From Lachnospiraceae bacterium (GTDB taxonomy: Bacteria > Bacillota > Clostridia > Lachnospirales > Lachnospiraceae), in assembly GCA_024699325.1 (NCBI GenBank), contig JAILPS010000002.1, positions 1-64,000 on the forward strand: a DNA stretch of 64,000 nt, given 5' to 3'. Below are positions 34,597-43,386 of the stretch, piece by piece. The notes below the pieces were generated by a model. That model did no database searches. It saw nothing but the letters and a program-made list of their open reading frames with translations, and was not told where the DNA came from. Numbering within the stretch: the stretch's first letter is position 1; every line of letters begins with the position of its first letter. Made by a program: the position numbers and the translations under genes.

Positions 34597-34761
34597 TCGC
34601 CTCCACATCGTGTCAGCGTCCAACACCTGATCATATCGTTTTATTCTCTCATCATTTAGGACATGTGACACATTGATAATGGTCATGTTCAAAAGCTTAA
34701 GAAGTTCATCCTCTATCCTGTCAAAGTTGGCATCGTAAACCACAAAAAGGATTGTGTATGA
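34594..34761 (-). pseudogene. Possible gene remnant, about 55 codons without a start
   Basis: Between two terminators a minus-strand frame stays open from a TAG inside the carB terminator (34762-34764) to a stop at 34594-34596. It contains ordinary-looking protein sequence (VYDANFDRIEDELLKLL, then TIINVSHVLNDERIKRYD). It has no ribosome binding site and no credible start. The VSH followed by RYD spacing recalls the tail of ABC ATPases, but the match is too short to trust. I read it as the 3' remnant of a lost gene, or chance. Confidence 0.3.
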
Positions 34762-34779
34762 CTAATCATACACAATCCT
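34741..34779 (-). terminator. Terminator of carB
   Basis: Minus strand: AGGATTGTGTATGA pairs perfectly with TCATACACAATCCT around a four-base loop, followed by TTTTTGTG. It begins 20 bases after the carB stop. Confidence 0.92.
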
Positions 34780-34798
34780 CTGTATTATATGCTATTAA

Positions 34799-37700
34799 TT
34801 ACTGCTTATCCTTAACCATTGCGTGGAGCTCCTGCAGTGAGAAGAGTCTTCCTGCCGCGTTGTTCTTCACGTAGTTGATGCCGTGTGCTGTTGCGAGCGC
34901 TGCGGCTGCGGTTGTGATGTAAGGAACTCTTGCCTTGATGGCTGCCTTGCGAAGGTAGCTGTCGTCGTATACGCTGTTCTTGCCAACAGGTGAGTTGATA
35001 ACTAACGCGAAGTCGCCGTTTGTGATCATGTCATAAACATTTGGACGACCCTCGTGGAGCTTCTTAACTGCTGTGACGCTAACTCCTGCCTCTGTGAGAG
35101 TCTTGGCTGTGCCCTCTGTAGCGTAGATGTCGAAGCCGTCTGCTGACAGGCTCTTAGCAACCTCTGTAATCTCCTTCTTGTCCTTATCTGTAACAGATAT
35201 GAGAACCTTGCCGGATACAGGAAGCTTGCTTCCTACACCCTCCTCAGCCTTGAAGAATGCCTCTCCGAGGTGCTCGCTGAGTCCTAAAACCTCTCCTGTA
35301 GAGCGCATCTCCGGTCCGAGAAGAGGGTCAACCTCAGGGAACATGTTGAATGGGAATGCTGCCTCCTTGACTCCGTAGTAAGGGATGTCCTTCTCGCAGA
35401 GTGCTGGAACAGGTGATGGTCTGCCTGTGAGCTCTGATGTGATGATATCAGTTGCGATAGGCACCATTCTGATATTGCAAACCTTAGATACAAGCGGCAC
35501 TGTTCTTGAAGCTCTTGGGTTGGCCTCAAGCACATATACAACGCCGTTCTCGATTGCGTACTGCATGTTCATGAGACCGCGAACGTGCATCTCCTCGGCA
35601 ATCTTTCTTGTGTAGGTCTTGATGGTCTCTAAGTTCTCAGCTGTGATGTGAGCTGATGGGATGATACATGCTGAGTCGCCTGAATGAACTCCGGCAAGCT
35701 CGATGTGCTCCATAACTGCAGGAACGAAGGCGTGTGCCCCGTCTGCAATCGCATCTGCCTCACACTCGAGAGCGTGATTTAAGAAACGGTCGATGAGGAT
35801 TGGTCTGTCAGGTGTTACGCCAACAGCTGCATTCATATAGTCTGTGATTGAATCCTCGTCGTAAACGACCTCCATTCCTCTACCGCCTAAAACGTATGAA
35901 GGACGAACCATTACAGGATAGCCGATGCGCTCTGCAATCTCCTTCGCCTCCTCAGCATTTACAGCCATTCCTGACTCAGGCATAGGGATGCCGAGCTTAT
36001 CCATCATGGCTCTGAACTGGTCTCTGTCCTCAGCTAAATCGATAACTGCAGGGCTGGTACCTAAGATCTTGACGCCGTTCTTCTCAAGAGCTGCTGCAAG
36101 GTTAAGAGGAGTCTGACCGCCAAACTGTGCGATAACGCCCAGTGGCTTCTCCTTATTGTAAATGCTTAATACATCCTCAAGTGTCAGAGGCTCGAAGTAG
36201 AGCTTGTCTGAGGTGTCATAGTCTGTTGAAACTGTCTCAGGGTTGCAGTTTACGATGATGGTCTCGAAGCCTAACTTCTTGAGAGCCTTAGCTGCATGTA
36301 CGCAGCAGTAATCGAACTCGATACCCTGGCCGATTCTGTTAGGGCCGCCGCCTAAGATCATGATCTTCTTGTTGTCTGAAACCACGCTCTTGTCAGGCGC
36401 ATTGTATGTTGAGTAGTAGTAAGCGCTGTTCTCTGTGCCGCTTACGTGAACGCCCTCCCAGGCCTCTGTAACGCCAAGAGCGATGCGCTGTGCTCTGATG
36501 TCGTCCTCGCTTACAGCAAGCAACTGGCTGATGTACTTGTCTGAGAAACCGTCCTTCTTAGCCTGAACGAGAAGCTCATCAGGAAGCTTGCTTCCCTTGA
36601 ATGTGAGGATCTTCTCCTCCTCCTCAACTAACTCCTTCATCTGCTCGATGAAGTAAGTCTTAACCTTCGTGAGGTTGAAGATCTCGTCAACTGTAGCGCC
36701 CTTTCTCAGAGCCTCGTACATGATGAAATGTCTCTCGCTTGAAGGTGTGATGAGCTTAGCTAAGAGTTCTTCCTTAGTGAGCTTATCAAAATTCTTGGCA
36801 TGTCCTAAGCCGTATCTTCCTGTCTCGAGAGAGCGGATAGCCTTCTGGAATGCCTCCTTGTAGTTCTTGCCGATGCTCATAACCTCGCCTACGGCGCGCA
36901 TCTGTGTTCCTAACTTATCTTCAACGCCCTTGAACTTCTCGAAAGCCCAGCGAGCGAACTTGATTACTACGTAATCGCCATCCGGATAGTACTTGTCAAG
37001 TGTTCCGTACTTGCCGCATGGAATATCTTTAAGGGTAAGCCCTGTTGCAAGCATTGCAGAAACCAGGGCGATTGGGAAACCTGTTGCCTTAGAGGCAAGT
37101 GCTGAAGAACGCGATGTTCTTGGGTTGATCTCGATGACAATGATTCTGTCAGATACAGGGTCGTGTGCGAACTGTACGTTGGTACCGCCGATGACCTGAA
37201 CCTTGTCAACGATTCTGTATGCCTGCTCCTGAAGCTTAGCCTGAACCTCCTTAGAGATGGTAAGCATTGGCGCTGAGCAGAAGGAATCGCCTGTGTGAAC
37301 GCCGAGCGGGTCAATGTTTTCGATGAAGCAGACTGTGATCATGTTGCCCTCGCAGTCTCTTACAACCTCGAGCTCTAACTCCTCCCAGCCAAGGATGGAC
37401 TCCTCAACCAGAACCTGTCCAACGAGGGATGCCTGAAGACCTCTTGCGCAGACTGTCTTTAACTCCTCCTTGTTGTAAACCAGACCGCCGCCTGCACCGC
37501 CCATGGTGTAAGCAGGACGAAGAACTACAGGATAGCCGAGCTTGTCAGCGATGGCGAGCGCCTCGTCAACAGAGTAAGCAACCTCACTTCTTGCCATCTC
37601 GATGCCGATCTCGTTCATGGTGTTCTTGAACTCTATTCTGTCCTCACCTCTCTCGATAGCATCAATCTGAACGCCTATAACCTTCACATTGTACTTATCG

Positions 37701-38023
37701 AGGATGCCCTTGCTTGATAACTCTGCCGCAAGGTTGAGACCTGACTGTCCGCCGAGATTTGGAAGTAATGCATCAGGACGCTCCTTGGCAATAATCTGCT
37801 CAAGACGATCTGCGTTGAGTGGCTCGATATATGTGATATCAGCTGTCTCCGGATCTGTCATGATGGTAGCAGGATTTGAGTTCACAAGAACGATCTCATA
37901 ACCCAGCTTCTTGAGTGCCTTACATGCCTGTGTGCCTGAGTAGTCAAACTCGCAGGCCTGACCGATAACAATTGGACCTGAACCGATAATCAGGACCTTG
38001 TTAATGTCTGTTCTCTTTCCCAT
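34799..38023 (-). CDS. carB: Carbamoyl-phosphate synthase large subunit
   Basis: Makes carbamoyl phosphate from bicarbonate, ammonia (passed from the small subunit) and two ATP, for arginine and pyrimidines. The 1074-residue length is standard. It begins KVLIIGSGPIVIGQACEFDYSGTQ, and the duplicated half repeats this as MILGGGPNRIGQGIEFDY. Two ATP-grasp units carry EINPRTSRSSALASKATG and EANPRASRTVPLVSKV. The MGS-type allosteric domain is at the end. carA is not adjacent: the preceding gene is rnfB, with its own terminator between. The start uses an AGAGGT site. Confidence 0.97.
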   Translation of the reverse strand: MGKRTDINKVLIIGSGPIVIGQACEFDYSGTQACKALKKLGYEIVLVNSNPATIMTDPETADITYIEPLNADRLEQIIAKERPDALLPNLGGQSGLNLAAELSSKGILDKYNVKVIGVQIDAIERGEDRIEFKNTMNEIGIEMARSEVAYSVDEALAIADKLGYPVVLRPAYTMGGAGGGLVYNKEELKTVCARGLQASLVGQVLVEESILGWEELELEVVRDCEGNMITVCFIENIDPLGVHTGDSFCSAPMLTISKEVQAKLQEQAYRIVDKVQVIGGTNVQFAHDPVSDRIIVIEINPRTSRSSALASKATGFPIALVSAMLATGLTLKDIPCGKYGTLDKYYPDGDYVVIKFARWAFEKFKGVEDKLGTQMRAVGEVMSIGKNYKEAFQKAIRSLETGRYGLGHAKNFDKLTKEELLAKLITPSSERHFIMYEALRKGATVDEIFNLTKVKTYFIEQMKELVEEEEKILTFKGSKLPDELLVQAKKDGFSDKYISQLLAVSEDDIRAQRIALGVTEAWEGVHVSGTENSAYYYSTYNAPDKSVVSDNKKIMILGGGPNRIGQGIEFDYCCVHAAKALKKLGFETIIVNCNPETVSTDYDTSDKLYFEPLTLEDVLSIYNKEKPLGVIAQFGGQTPLNLAAALEKNGVKILGTSPAVIDLAEDRDQFRAMMDKLGIPMPESGMAVNAEEAKEIAERIGYPVMVRPSYVLGGRGMEVVYDEDSITDYMNAAVGVTPDRPILIDRFLNHALECEADAIADGAHAFVPAVMEHIELAGVHSGDSACIIPSAHITAENLETIKTYTRKIAEEMHVRGLMNMQYAIENGVVYVLEANPRASRTVPLVSKVCNIRMVPIATDIITSELTGRPSPVPALCEKDIPYYGVKEAAFPFNMFPEVDPLLGPEMRSTGEVLGLSEHLGEAFFKAEEGVGSKLPVSGKVLISVTDKDKKEITEVAKSLSADGFDIYATEGTAKTLTEAGVSVTAVKKLHEGRPNVYDMITNGDFALVINSPVGKNSVYDDSYLRKAAIKARVPYITTAAAALATAHGINYVKNNAAGRLFSLQELHAMVKDKQ

Positions 38024-38067
38024 TCTTTACCTCTTTCTTTACCCTATAAAATTTGCCTAAAACTTTA

Positions 38068-38096
38068 ATTATATTACAGTATGAGAGGTAAAAAAA
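38068..38096 (-). promoter_or_regulatory. Candidate carB promoter
   Basis: A perfect TATAAT (38068-38073) lies 17 bases from a T-run (38091-38096) that would be a poor -35 box. The T-run is also the tail of the rnfB terminator. Confidence 0.4.
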
Positions 38097-38139
38097 CAAG
38101 TGGAAACTGCCAGAAATTTAAATATCGGACAGTTTCCAC
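38089..38139 (-). terminator. Terminator of the rnf operon
   Basis: GTGGAAACTG (38100-38109) pairs with CAGTTTCCAC (38130-38139). On the minus strand it is followed by TTGTTTTTTT. On the plus side an ATTTTT follows, so it could stop both ways. Confidence 0.85.
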
Positions 38140-38191
38140 ATTTTTAGTTGAATTATTTAATAATTTATGGGCAATATGGCTCCACCATCCA

Positions 38192-38992
38192 TTATGGAAG
38201 TGGCTGCTCTATGATACAGTGCGCCGGGCACCTTCTCTCGCAGAGTCCGCAGCCCACGCAGACGTCCTGATTGATGACTGCCAGACCGTTTTCCATGGTT
38301 ATGGCATCAGCCGGACACTCCCTCGCGCACAGTGTACAGCCTCTGCAGCCTGTGCTGCACACCTCCATGACACGCTTTGCATTGTCATGTGATGAACACT
38401 GCACGATATAGTAGGAATCGACCGGAAGCAGCTCTATGAGATGCTTCGGGCACGCCTCGACACATTTGCCGCAGGCTACGCATTTGTCGCGGTCTACCAC
38501 CGCCACGCCGTCCACGATGTGGATGGCATCAAACTCGCACGCTGCGACGCAGCTTCCAAATCCCAGACAGCCGTACTGGCACGCCTTCGGGCCGGCTCCA
38601 GGCACAGCACAGGCGGCGTTACAGTCCTTCTCGCCGAAGTACTCGTACTTATCCTTGGCCTTCTCACAGGTTCCGCCGCACTTGACATATGCAGCCATTC
38701 TCCTGCCGGCCTCGGCCTCAACGCCCATGATCTTGCCTATCTCCTCAGCCACGGCCGCACCGCCCACAGGGCATGCGTTTACCTTAGCCTCGCCTGAAGC
38801 TATGGCCTTCGCCAGGGCGTCACAGCCCGCATAGCCACAGCCACCGCAGTTGTTTCCAGGAAGCGCCTCTCTAACGGCGACCTCCTTCTCGTCAACCTCT
38901 ACCGCGAACTTCTCTCCCGCAAATCCGAGCAGAAGTCCAATAATAATTCCCGTCACACCTATAAGGACGGCCGCTATCAATATTTCTGTCAT
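38192..38992 (-). CDS. rnfB: Rnf complex subunit B (polyferredoxin)
   Basis: Electron entry subunit of the ferredoxin:NAD+ oxidoreductase. An N-terminal helix (about 1-22) anchors it. Next is the 4Fe-4S Fe-S domain NNCGGCGYAGCDALA with a further Cys (NACPVG). A long cysteine-rich part follows with repeated CxxCxxC motifs (CVACGKCVEACP, CRGCTLCARECP, CVGCGLCERRCP). At 266 residues it has the multi-cluster clostridial form, longer than the proteobacterial one. Last gene of the operon, 11 bases after rnfA. Confidence 0.95.
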   Translation of the reverse strand: MTEILIAAVLIGVTGIIIGLLLGFAGEKFAVEVDEKEVAVREALPGNNCGGCGYAGCDALAKAIASGEAKVNACPVGGAAVAEEIGKIMGVEAEAGRRMAAYVKCGGTCEKAKDKYEYFGEKDCNAACAVPGAGPKACQYGCLGFGSCVAACEFDAIHIVDGVAVVDRDKCVACGKCVEACPKHLIELLPVDSYYIVQCSSHDNAKRVMEVCSTGCRGCTLCARECPADAITMENGLAVINQDVCVGCGLCERRCPAHCIIEQPLP

Positions 38993-39003
38993 ATCTTGCC
39001 TCC

Positions 39004-39579
39004 CTATAGAATTCCGGCGAAGCCTATAAATGCTATCGCCATAAGACCTGCTGTTATGAGCACGATTGGTGAACCCTGAAAACTCTTAGGAACATCGTTG
39101 TGCTCTATCTTCTCTCTGATGCCCGCCATGAGCACGATGCTGATGGTGAAGCCCACAGCTGTCGCAAAACCGTTGACTGTGCTCTCAAGAATGTTGTAGC
39201 CGTACTGAACATTGTTTAACGCAACGCCTAAAACCGCACAGTTGGTTGTGATAAGGGGCAGATAAACTCCTAACGCCTCATATATGGGCTTACTGAACTT
39301 CTTTAAAAACATTTCCACAAACTGTACAAGAGCCGCAATCACAAGGATGAAAACGATGGTCTGCAGATAGCTTAAATCGTTTGGCTCAAGCAGAAGCTTA
39401 TAGATAATGCTGGTCACGAAGCTTGATATTGTGATGACAAATATTACGGCAGCGCCCATGCTGGCCGCAGTCTTGACCTTCTTGGAAACTCCGAGGAACG
39501 GACATATTCCTAAGAACTGACTTAACACTACGTTGTTAATCAGGGCGGATGTGATGATGATAACTATTAACTCCTTCAT
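39004..39579 (-). CDS. rnfA: Rnf complex subunit A
   Basis: Integral membrane subunit of 191 residues with six predicted helices. It starts with INNVVLSQFLGICPFLGVS, the conserved cysteine loop. RnfA and RnfE are inverted-topology paralogues that hold an iron-sulfur centre between them and form the path across the membrane. The ATG overlaps the rnfE stop by one base. Confidence 0.96.
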   Translation of the reverse strand: MKELIVIIITSALINNVVLSQFLGICPFLGVSKKVKTAASMGAAVIFVITISSFVTSIIYKLLLEPNDLSYLQTIVFILVIAALVQFVEMFLKKFSKPIYEALGVYLPLITTNCAVLGVALNNVQYGYNILESTVNGFATAVGFTISIVLMAGIREKIEHNDVPKSFQGSPIVLITAGLMAIAFIGFAGIL

Positions 39580-40268
39580 TATTCATCTCCTCCCTTCCCT
39601 GAATTCATTCTGGTGCAGTTTCCTGAGAGCGCACATGCTGAACAGTCAGCGCAGTCCTTCTTCTCCTCTGTGTTGGTGGCTGAAGGAGCCTTGAGCTTAT
39701 TCTGAAGAGCTGTGAGCATAGCAAGAACGAAGAACGCTCCCGGCGCCATTACGAATATGCTGATGTGATAGTCCTCCGGAATAATCTGATAGCCTAACAC
39801 GCTTCCGCTTCCGAGTATCTCTCTGAACACGCCGATGGCTGTGAGACCGATGGTAAAACCAAGTCCCATGCCTATGCCGTCCATAACCGAGAGCACAGGG
39901 CTGTGCTTGCCGGCGTATGCCTCAGCTCTTCCGAGGATGATACAGTTAACTACGATGAGCGGAATGTAGATACCTAAGAGCTCATTTAACACAGGAATGT
40001 ATGCCTGAAGTAAGAGCTGAACTATGGTAACTAATGTCGCAACTACTACGATATACGCAGGAATTCTGACCCTGTCAGGGATGACATTCCTGAGAAGTGA
40101 TATAACCAGGTTTGACATAACTAAAACCACCATGGTGGTCATGCCCATGCCGAAACCGTTGAAGGCGCTGCTGGTAACCGCCAGAGTCGGACACATTCCG
40201 AGCATCATGACGAAGGTAGGGTTCTCTTTGACAACGCCGTTATAGATTCTCTCTGTGTACTTATTCAT
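39579..40268 (-). CDS. rnfE: Rnf complex subunit E with cysteine-rich tail
   Basis: Membrane subunit of 229 residues with six helices. The conserved segment is NPTFVMMLGMCPTLAVTSSA, containing the Cys paralogous to that in RnfA. After the last helix there is a soluble tail of about 40 residues with four closely spaced cysteines (CADCSACALSGNC) that the core family does not need. It might bind a metal or cluster. The gene overlaps rnfG by eight bases and rnfA by one. Confidence 0.95.
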   Translation of the reverse strand: MNKYTERIYNGVVKENPTFVMMLGMCPTLAVTSSAFNGFGMGMTTMVVLVMSNLVISLLRNVIPDRVRIPAYIVVVATLVTIVQLLLQAYIPVLNELLGIYIPLIVVNCIILGRAEAYAGKHSPVLSVMDGIGMGLGFTIGLTAIGVFREILGSGSVLGYQIIPEDYHISIFVMAPGAFFVLAMLTALQNKLKAPSATNTEEKKDCADCSACALSGNCTRMNSGKGGDE

Positions 40269-40884
40269 TGCCAGAGCCCTCCTTTCCTGCAGCCTTCACG
40301 AAGCATGAAGCTCCGTTTACAGCATCGTTAAATGCATTGCTTGTGATGGTAGCTGAGCTTATCGCGTCAATCTCGCTATCTGTTGCTGCCCCTGACTTCG
40401 TGATCACGTAGGGGTTCGCATTCTTGCCAACATACTGGTCCTTAAAATCAGCCTCCTTGGCCTTCATTCCCAGACCAGGTGTGTCGCTGATCTCGAGCAC
40501 CTGAATTCCTGTTATGGCAAATGCTGTGTCATATCCGACAACAACGCTTAAGTCTCCGCCGTAGCTCTTAGAGCTTGTGGCTGTGATTATGTAGCCGACA
40601 GTGTTTCCGTCGCCGTCCACACCTCTGACTGCAGCCTCGATTGTGACATCTGACACATTGCCTGAGAGAATCTCAGCCTGAGAGGCCATCTCATCAGAAA
40701 ATGCGTCCTCAAAACTAACTGCTGTGCTTAAAACAGCCTGATATGCCTCAGTCTTCTGTCTCTCCTGTGCCTTCGCGATTGGATCCTTGGTGATGTGATT
40801 AACCGCGCCAAGAAGCGCTCCGGCCACGATAGTTATGGCAAATAGAAGTAGTGCATCTTTTAAAATATTTGGCTTGCGCTTCAT
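40261..40884 (-). CDS. rnfG: Rnf complex subunit G (covalent FMN)
   Basis: A 207-residue subunit with one N-terminal helix (about 10-30) and an extracytoplasmic FMN-binding domain. SSATITSNAFNDAV near residue 180 carries the Thr that receives FMN by a phosphoester bond, added by ApbE. It passes electrons between RnfD and the membrane core. Overlaps rnfD by four bases and rnfE by eight. Confidence 0.95.
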   Translation of the reverse strand: MKRKPNILKDALLLFAITIVAGALLGAVNHITKDPIAKAQERQKTEAYQAVLSTAVSFEDAFSDEMASQAEILSGNVSDVTIEAAVRGVDGDGNTVGYIITATSSKSYGGDLSVVVGYDTAFAITGIQVLEISDTPGLGMKAKEADFKDQYVGKNANPYVITKSGAATDSEIDAISSATITSNAFNDAVNGASCFVKAAGKEGSGNE

Positions 40885-41834
40885 GCTTTGCCTCCCTTCT
40901 TCTCAAAGGAGAACTGTTTTCTTCCCATGCCAAATGGTACGGGCTGCGTAAACTTCTCGATAAATGGAACAAGAAGGTTCGTTATGATGATGGCAAAGCT
41001 TACGCCCTCTGCGCTGTTTCCGTAGATTCTGAAGATTCCTGTGAGAACGCCGATGATGATGCCGTAGACAATCTGGCCAACCTTTGTGATAGGGCTGGTT
41101 ACATAGTCTGTAGCCATAAACCATGCGCCGATCATGAGACCGCCGCCAAAAATCTGTGCCAGATAGTACTCTGCGTCCAGTCCGCGTCCTGAGAATATAA
41201 GCTCAAAAACTAAGAATGACAGTATGTATGAGAGCGGAATTCTCACAGAGATAACGCGTCTCACCAACAGATATGCAGCGCCTATAAGGATTGCAAGCGC
41301 TGAGACCTCGCCGATGGTACCGCCGCATCTACCTATGAACATGTCGAGGAGATCAAACTCCCCACCGGTCTTGATAACGTAGAGTGGTGTCGCAGTTGAA
41401 ACCGCATCCACCGTGAAGTTGGTCATGTATTTTGCAAATGATATGACTAAGAAACATCTGGCTGCAAGGGCAGGATTCATGAAATTCTGTCCGATACCGC
41501 CGTATAACTGCTTAACCACGATTATGGCAAAGAAGCTGCCCAGGATTGGTATCCACAGAGGAACCTCCGGCGGCATGTTAAGGCCGATTAAGAGTCCTGT
41601 CACTATGGCACTTCCGTCCCTTACCGTAAGTTTCTTCTTCATGAGCTTCTCGTAGAGATACTCAGCGAGAACTGCCGAAGCGACGCTCGCCACAATCACG
41701 AGAAAAGCATTTAAACCAAACCAGTAGATACCCCACAGAGTTGTCGGAAGCAGAGCGATCACAACATCAAACATGATGCGCGATGTGGTCTCAACACCTC
41801 TGACATGAGGCGATGATGATACGTGAAATGTCAT
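40881..41834 (-). CDS. rnfD: Rnf complex subunit D (covalent FMN, membrane)
   Basis: A 317-residue membrane protein with about nine to ten helices, related to NqrB. VSTATPLYV near residue 150 is the covalent FMN attachment motif. It is probably part of the ion-translocating core; H+ versus Na+ cannot be decided here. Overlaps rnfC and rnfG by four bases each. Confidence 0.95.
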   Translation of the reverse strand: MTFHVSSSPHVRGVETTSRIMFDVVIALLPTTLWGIYWFGLNAFLVIVASVASAVLAEYLYEKLMKKKLTVRDGSAIVTGLLIGLNMPPEVPLWIPILGSFFAIIVVKQLYGGIGQNFMNPALAARCFLVISFAKYMTNFTVDAVSTATPLYVIKTGGEFDLLDMFIGRCGGTIGEVSALAILIGAAYLLVRRVISVRIPLSYILSFLVFELIFSGRGLDAEYYLAQIFGGGLMIGAWFMATDYVTSPITKVGQIVYGIIIGVLTGIFRIYGNSAEGVSFAIIITNLLVPFIEKFTQPVPFGMGRKQFSFEKKGGKA

Positions 41835-43165
41835 TTCTTCGCCGCCTCCTTTCTTCTGTTAGCCATGACGGTTTTTCTGGCAAGCTTGAATGTCTGTGTC
41901 AGATTCCTTCTGGCAGGACATACAAATGTACAGCAGCCGCACTCGCAGCACTCCATACCGTTTGCCTTCTCAAATCCCTCAAAATCTCCAACTGATGCGT
42001 AGCTCATGAGCACCTGAGGAATGATATGTCCCGGGCATACGTCAGCACATTTGCCGCATCTGATGCAGGCTGTCTGTGCCTCTTTAGCCACAGCGTCCTC
42101 GCTGAGCAATGTGAGGGCTGAGGAATTCTTGGTCACAGGAATGTCTGTTGAGAACAGCGCCTGTCCCATCATAGGACCACCTGAGATGATCTTCTCGGGC
42201 TCTCCCACTATTCCGCCGGCAGCCTCTATCAATGCGTTGTAGTTGGCGCCGCATCTCACATGGAAGTTCTGCGGTGTCTTAATACAGTCGCCTGTGACTG
42301 TTATAGTTCTCACGATAAGCGGAATGTTGTGGGCAACCGCCTTACCTATGGCAATCACGGTATCAATGTTGTTGACGATACAGCCCGCATCTGCAGGAAG
42401 CATCTTAGAGTTAATCTCTCTGCCCGTGCACGCCTTGATAAGCGTTCTCTCACCGCCCTGAGGGTACTTCGTCTTGAGCGCCTGAACCCTGATGTTTGGC
42501 TCGTCCTTTACAAGCTCTGTAAAGCGCTTGATTGCGTCCGGCTTGTTGTTCTCTATGCCGATGACACCCTGCGCGTGGTCAAACAGGCTGAGCTCAATCT
42601 TCAGTCCCTCTATGACCTTCTCAGGGTTCTCCGTCATCTCCCTGTAATCGCTGGTGAGATATGGCTCACACTCTGCTCCGTTGACGATAATATAATCAAT
42701 CTGGTCAGGGTTCTTAGGTGTAAGCTTCACATCTGTCGGGAAACCGGCACCTCCCATTCCAACTATTCCTGCTGCCCTGATTGCAGCCCTTATCTCCTCC
42801 CTCGACATAGTCGACGGGTCGCGCAAAGCACCGTATCCCTCTACTGTCTCATACAGACCATCATTTTCCACAATAATGCTGTTGACATATGAACCATTGG
42901 CCATAAGCCTCGGCTCAATCTTCTTAACAGTTCCTGATACAGAAGATACAACATTCGCAGACACAAAACCTGTGGCATCTGCAATAATCTGTCCAACCAG
43001 CACTCTGTCCTTAACCTTCACATTGATTGTGGCGGGCGCGCCGATATGCTGACTGACCGGAAACACAAACTCTCCGCCCACTTCCAGCTCGGCTATCTCT
43101 CTGTCCTTTGACAGCTCTTTTCCTTCATACGGATGGATACCACCCTTAAAGGTTCCCAGCTTCAT
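41831..43165 (-). CDS. rnfC: Rnf complex subunit C (NADH site)
   Basis: Soluble subunit of 444 residues that exchanges electrons with NAD+. It resembles NuoF in its middle part, with GMGGAGFPTDVKL as the nucleotide/FMN loop. It has a barrel-sandwich N-terminus and two 4Fe-4S motifs near the C-terminus (CIRCGKCADVCPG and CCECGCCTFVCPA). First gene of the operon, with AGGAGG before its ATG. Transcription probably responds to redox state through the Rex-like site upstream. Confidence 0.96.
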   Translation of the reverse strand: MKLGTFKGGIHPYEGKELSKDREIAELEVGGEFVFPVSQHIGAPATINVKVKDRVLVGQIIADATGFVSANVVSSVSGTVKKIEPRLMANGSYVNSIIVENDGLYETVEGYGALRDPSTMSREEIRAAIRAAGIVGMGGAGFPTDVKLTPKNPDQIDYIIVNGAECEPYLTSDYREMTENPEKVIEGLKIELSLFDHAQGVIGIENNKPDAIKRFTELVKDEPNIRVQALKTKYPQGGERTLIKACTGREINSKMLPADAGCIVNNIDTVIAIGKAVAHNIPLIVRTITVTGDCIKTPQNFHVRCGANYNALIEAAGGIVGEPEKIISGGPMMGQALFSTDIPVTKNSSALTLLSEDAVAKEAQTACIRCGKCADVCPGHIIPQVLMSYASVGDFEGFEKANGMECCECGCCTFVCPARRNLTQTFKLARKTVMANRRKEAAKK

Positions 43166-43204
43166 TTGACGTCCTCCTGATAAAAAATATCAATAATAGA
43201 AAGC

Positions 43205-43213
43205 ATTATAGCA
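43205..43213 (-). promoter_or_regulatory. Proximal rnf promoter (extended -10)
   Basis: Minus strand TGCTATAAT, a perfect extended -10 element about 40 bases before rnfC. The -35 region is weak (TCGCTT). Confidence 0.55.
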
Positions 43214-43264
43214 TATAATTCCAAAAAAGCGAGAGGAAATTTCGTAAATTTGCCAATTTATTTT

Positions 43265-43282
43265 TTGTTAAATTTTTAACTA
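43265..43282. promoter_or_regulatory. Near-consensus Rex operator upstream of rnf
   Basis: TTGTTAA-ATTT-TTAACTA differs at one base from the clostridial Rex consensus TTGTTAA-N4-TTAACAA. Rex is a repressor released by a high NADH/NAD+ ratio. The site touches the -10 box of the distal minus-strand promoter at 43282-43310 and covers its expected transcription start. Confidence 0.6.
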
Positions 43283-43310
43283 TTATATTGTCAAATTTTA
43301 AACTTGTACT
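43282..43310 (-). promoter_or_regulatory. Distal rnf promoter overlapped by the Rex-like site
   Basis: Minus-strand TATAAT (43282-43287) with AGTACA (43305-43310) 17 bases away. The -35 is weak. Its start point would fall within the Rex-like palindrome, giving a leader of about 110 bases. Confidence 0.4.
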
Positions 43311-43332
43311 TTTCCCCAACAAATGCTAAACT
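43304..43332 (+). promoter_or_regulatory. Candidate promoter of the LysR-type gene
   Basis: TTGTAC (43304-43309), 17 bases, then TGC-TAAACT (-10 at 43327-43332, extended). It lies about 55 bases before the LysR-type ATG. Confidence 0.4.
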
Positions 43333-43386
43333 ACAATACGTAAAGTAATGTCTTACATAACCCAATGTTATAGTGTGAGGTGAAAT

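Noticed and set aside
38441-38834. Plus-strand frames of 118-132 codons opposite rnfB
   Set aside because: They are shadows of the cysteine-rich rnfB sequence without start signals or family resemblance.
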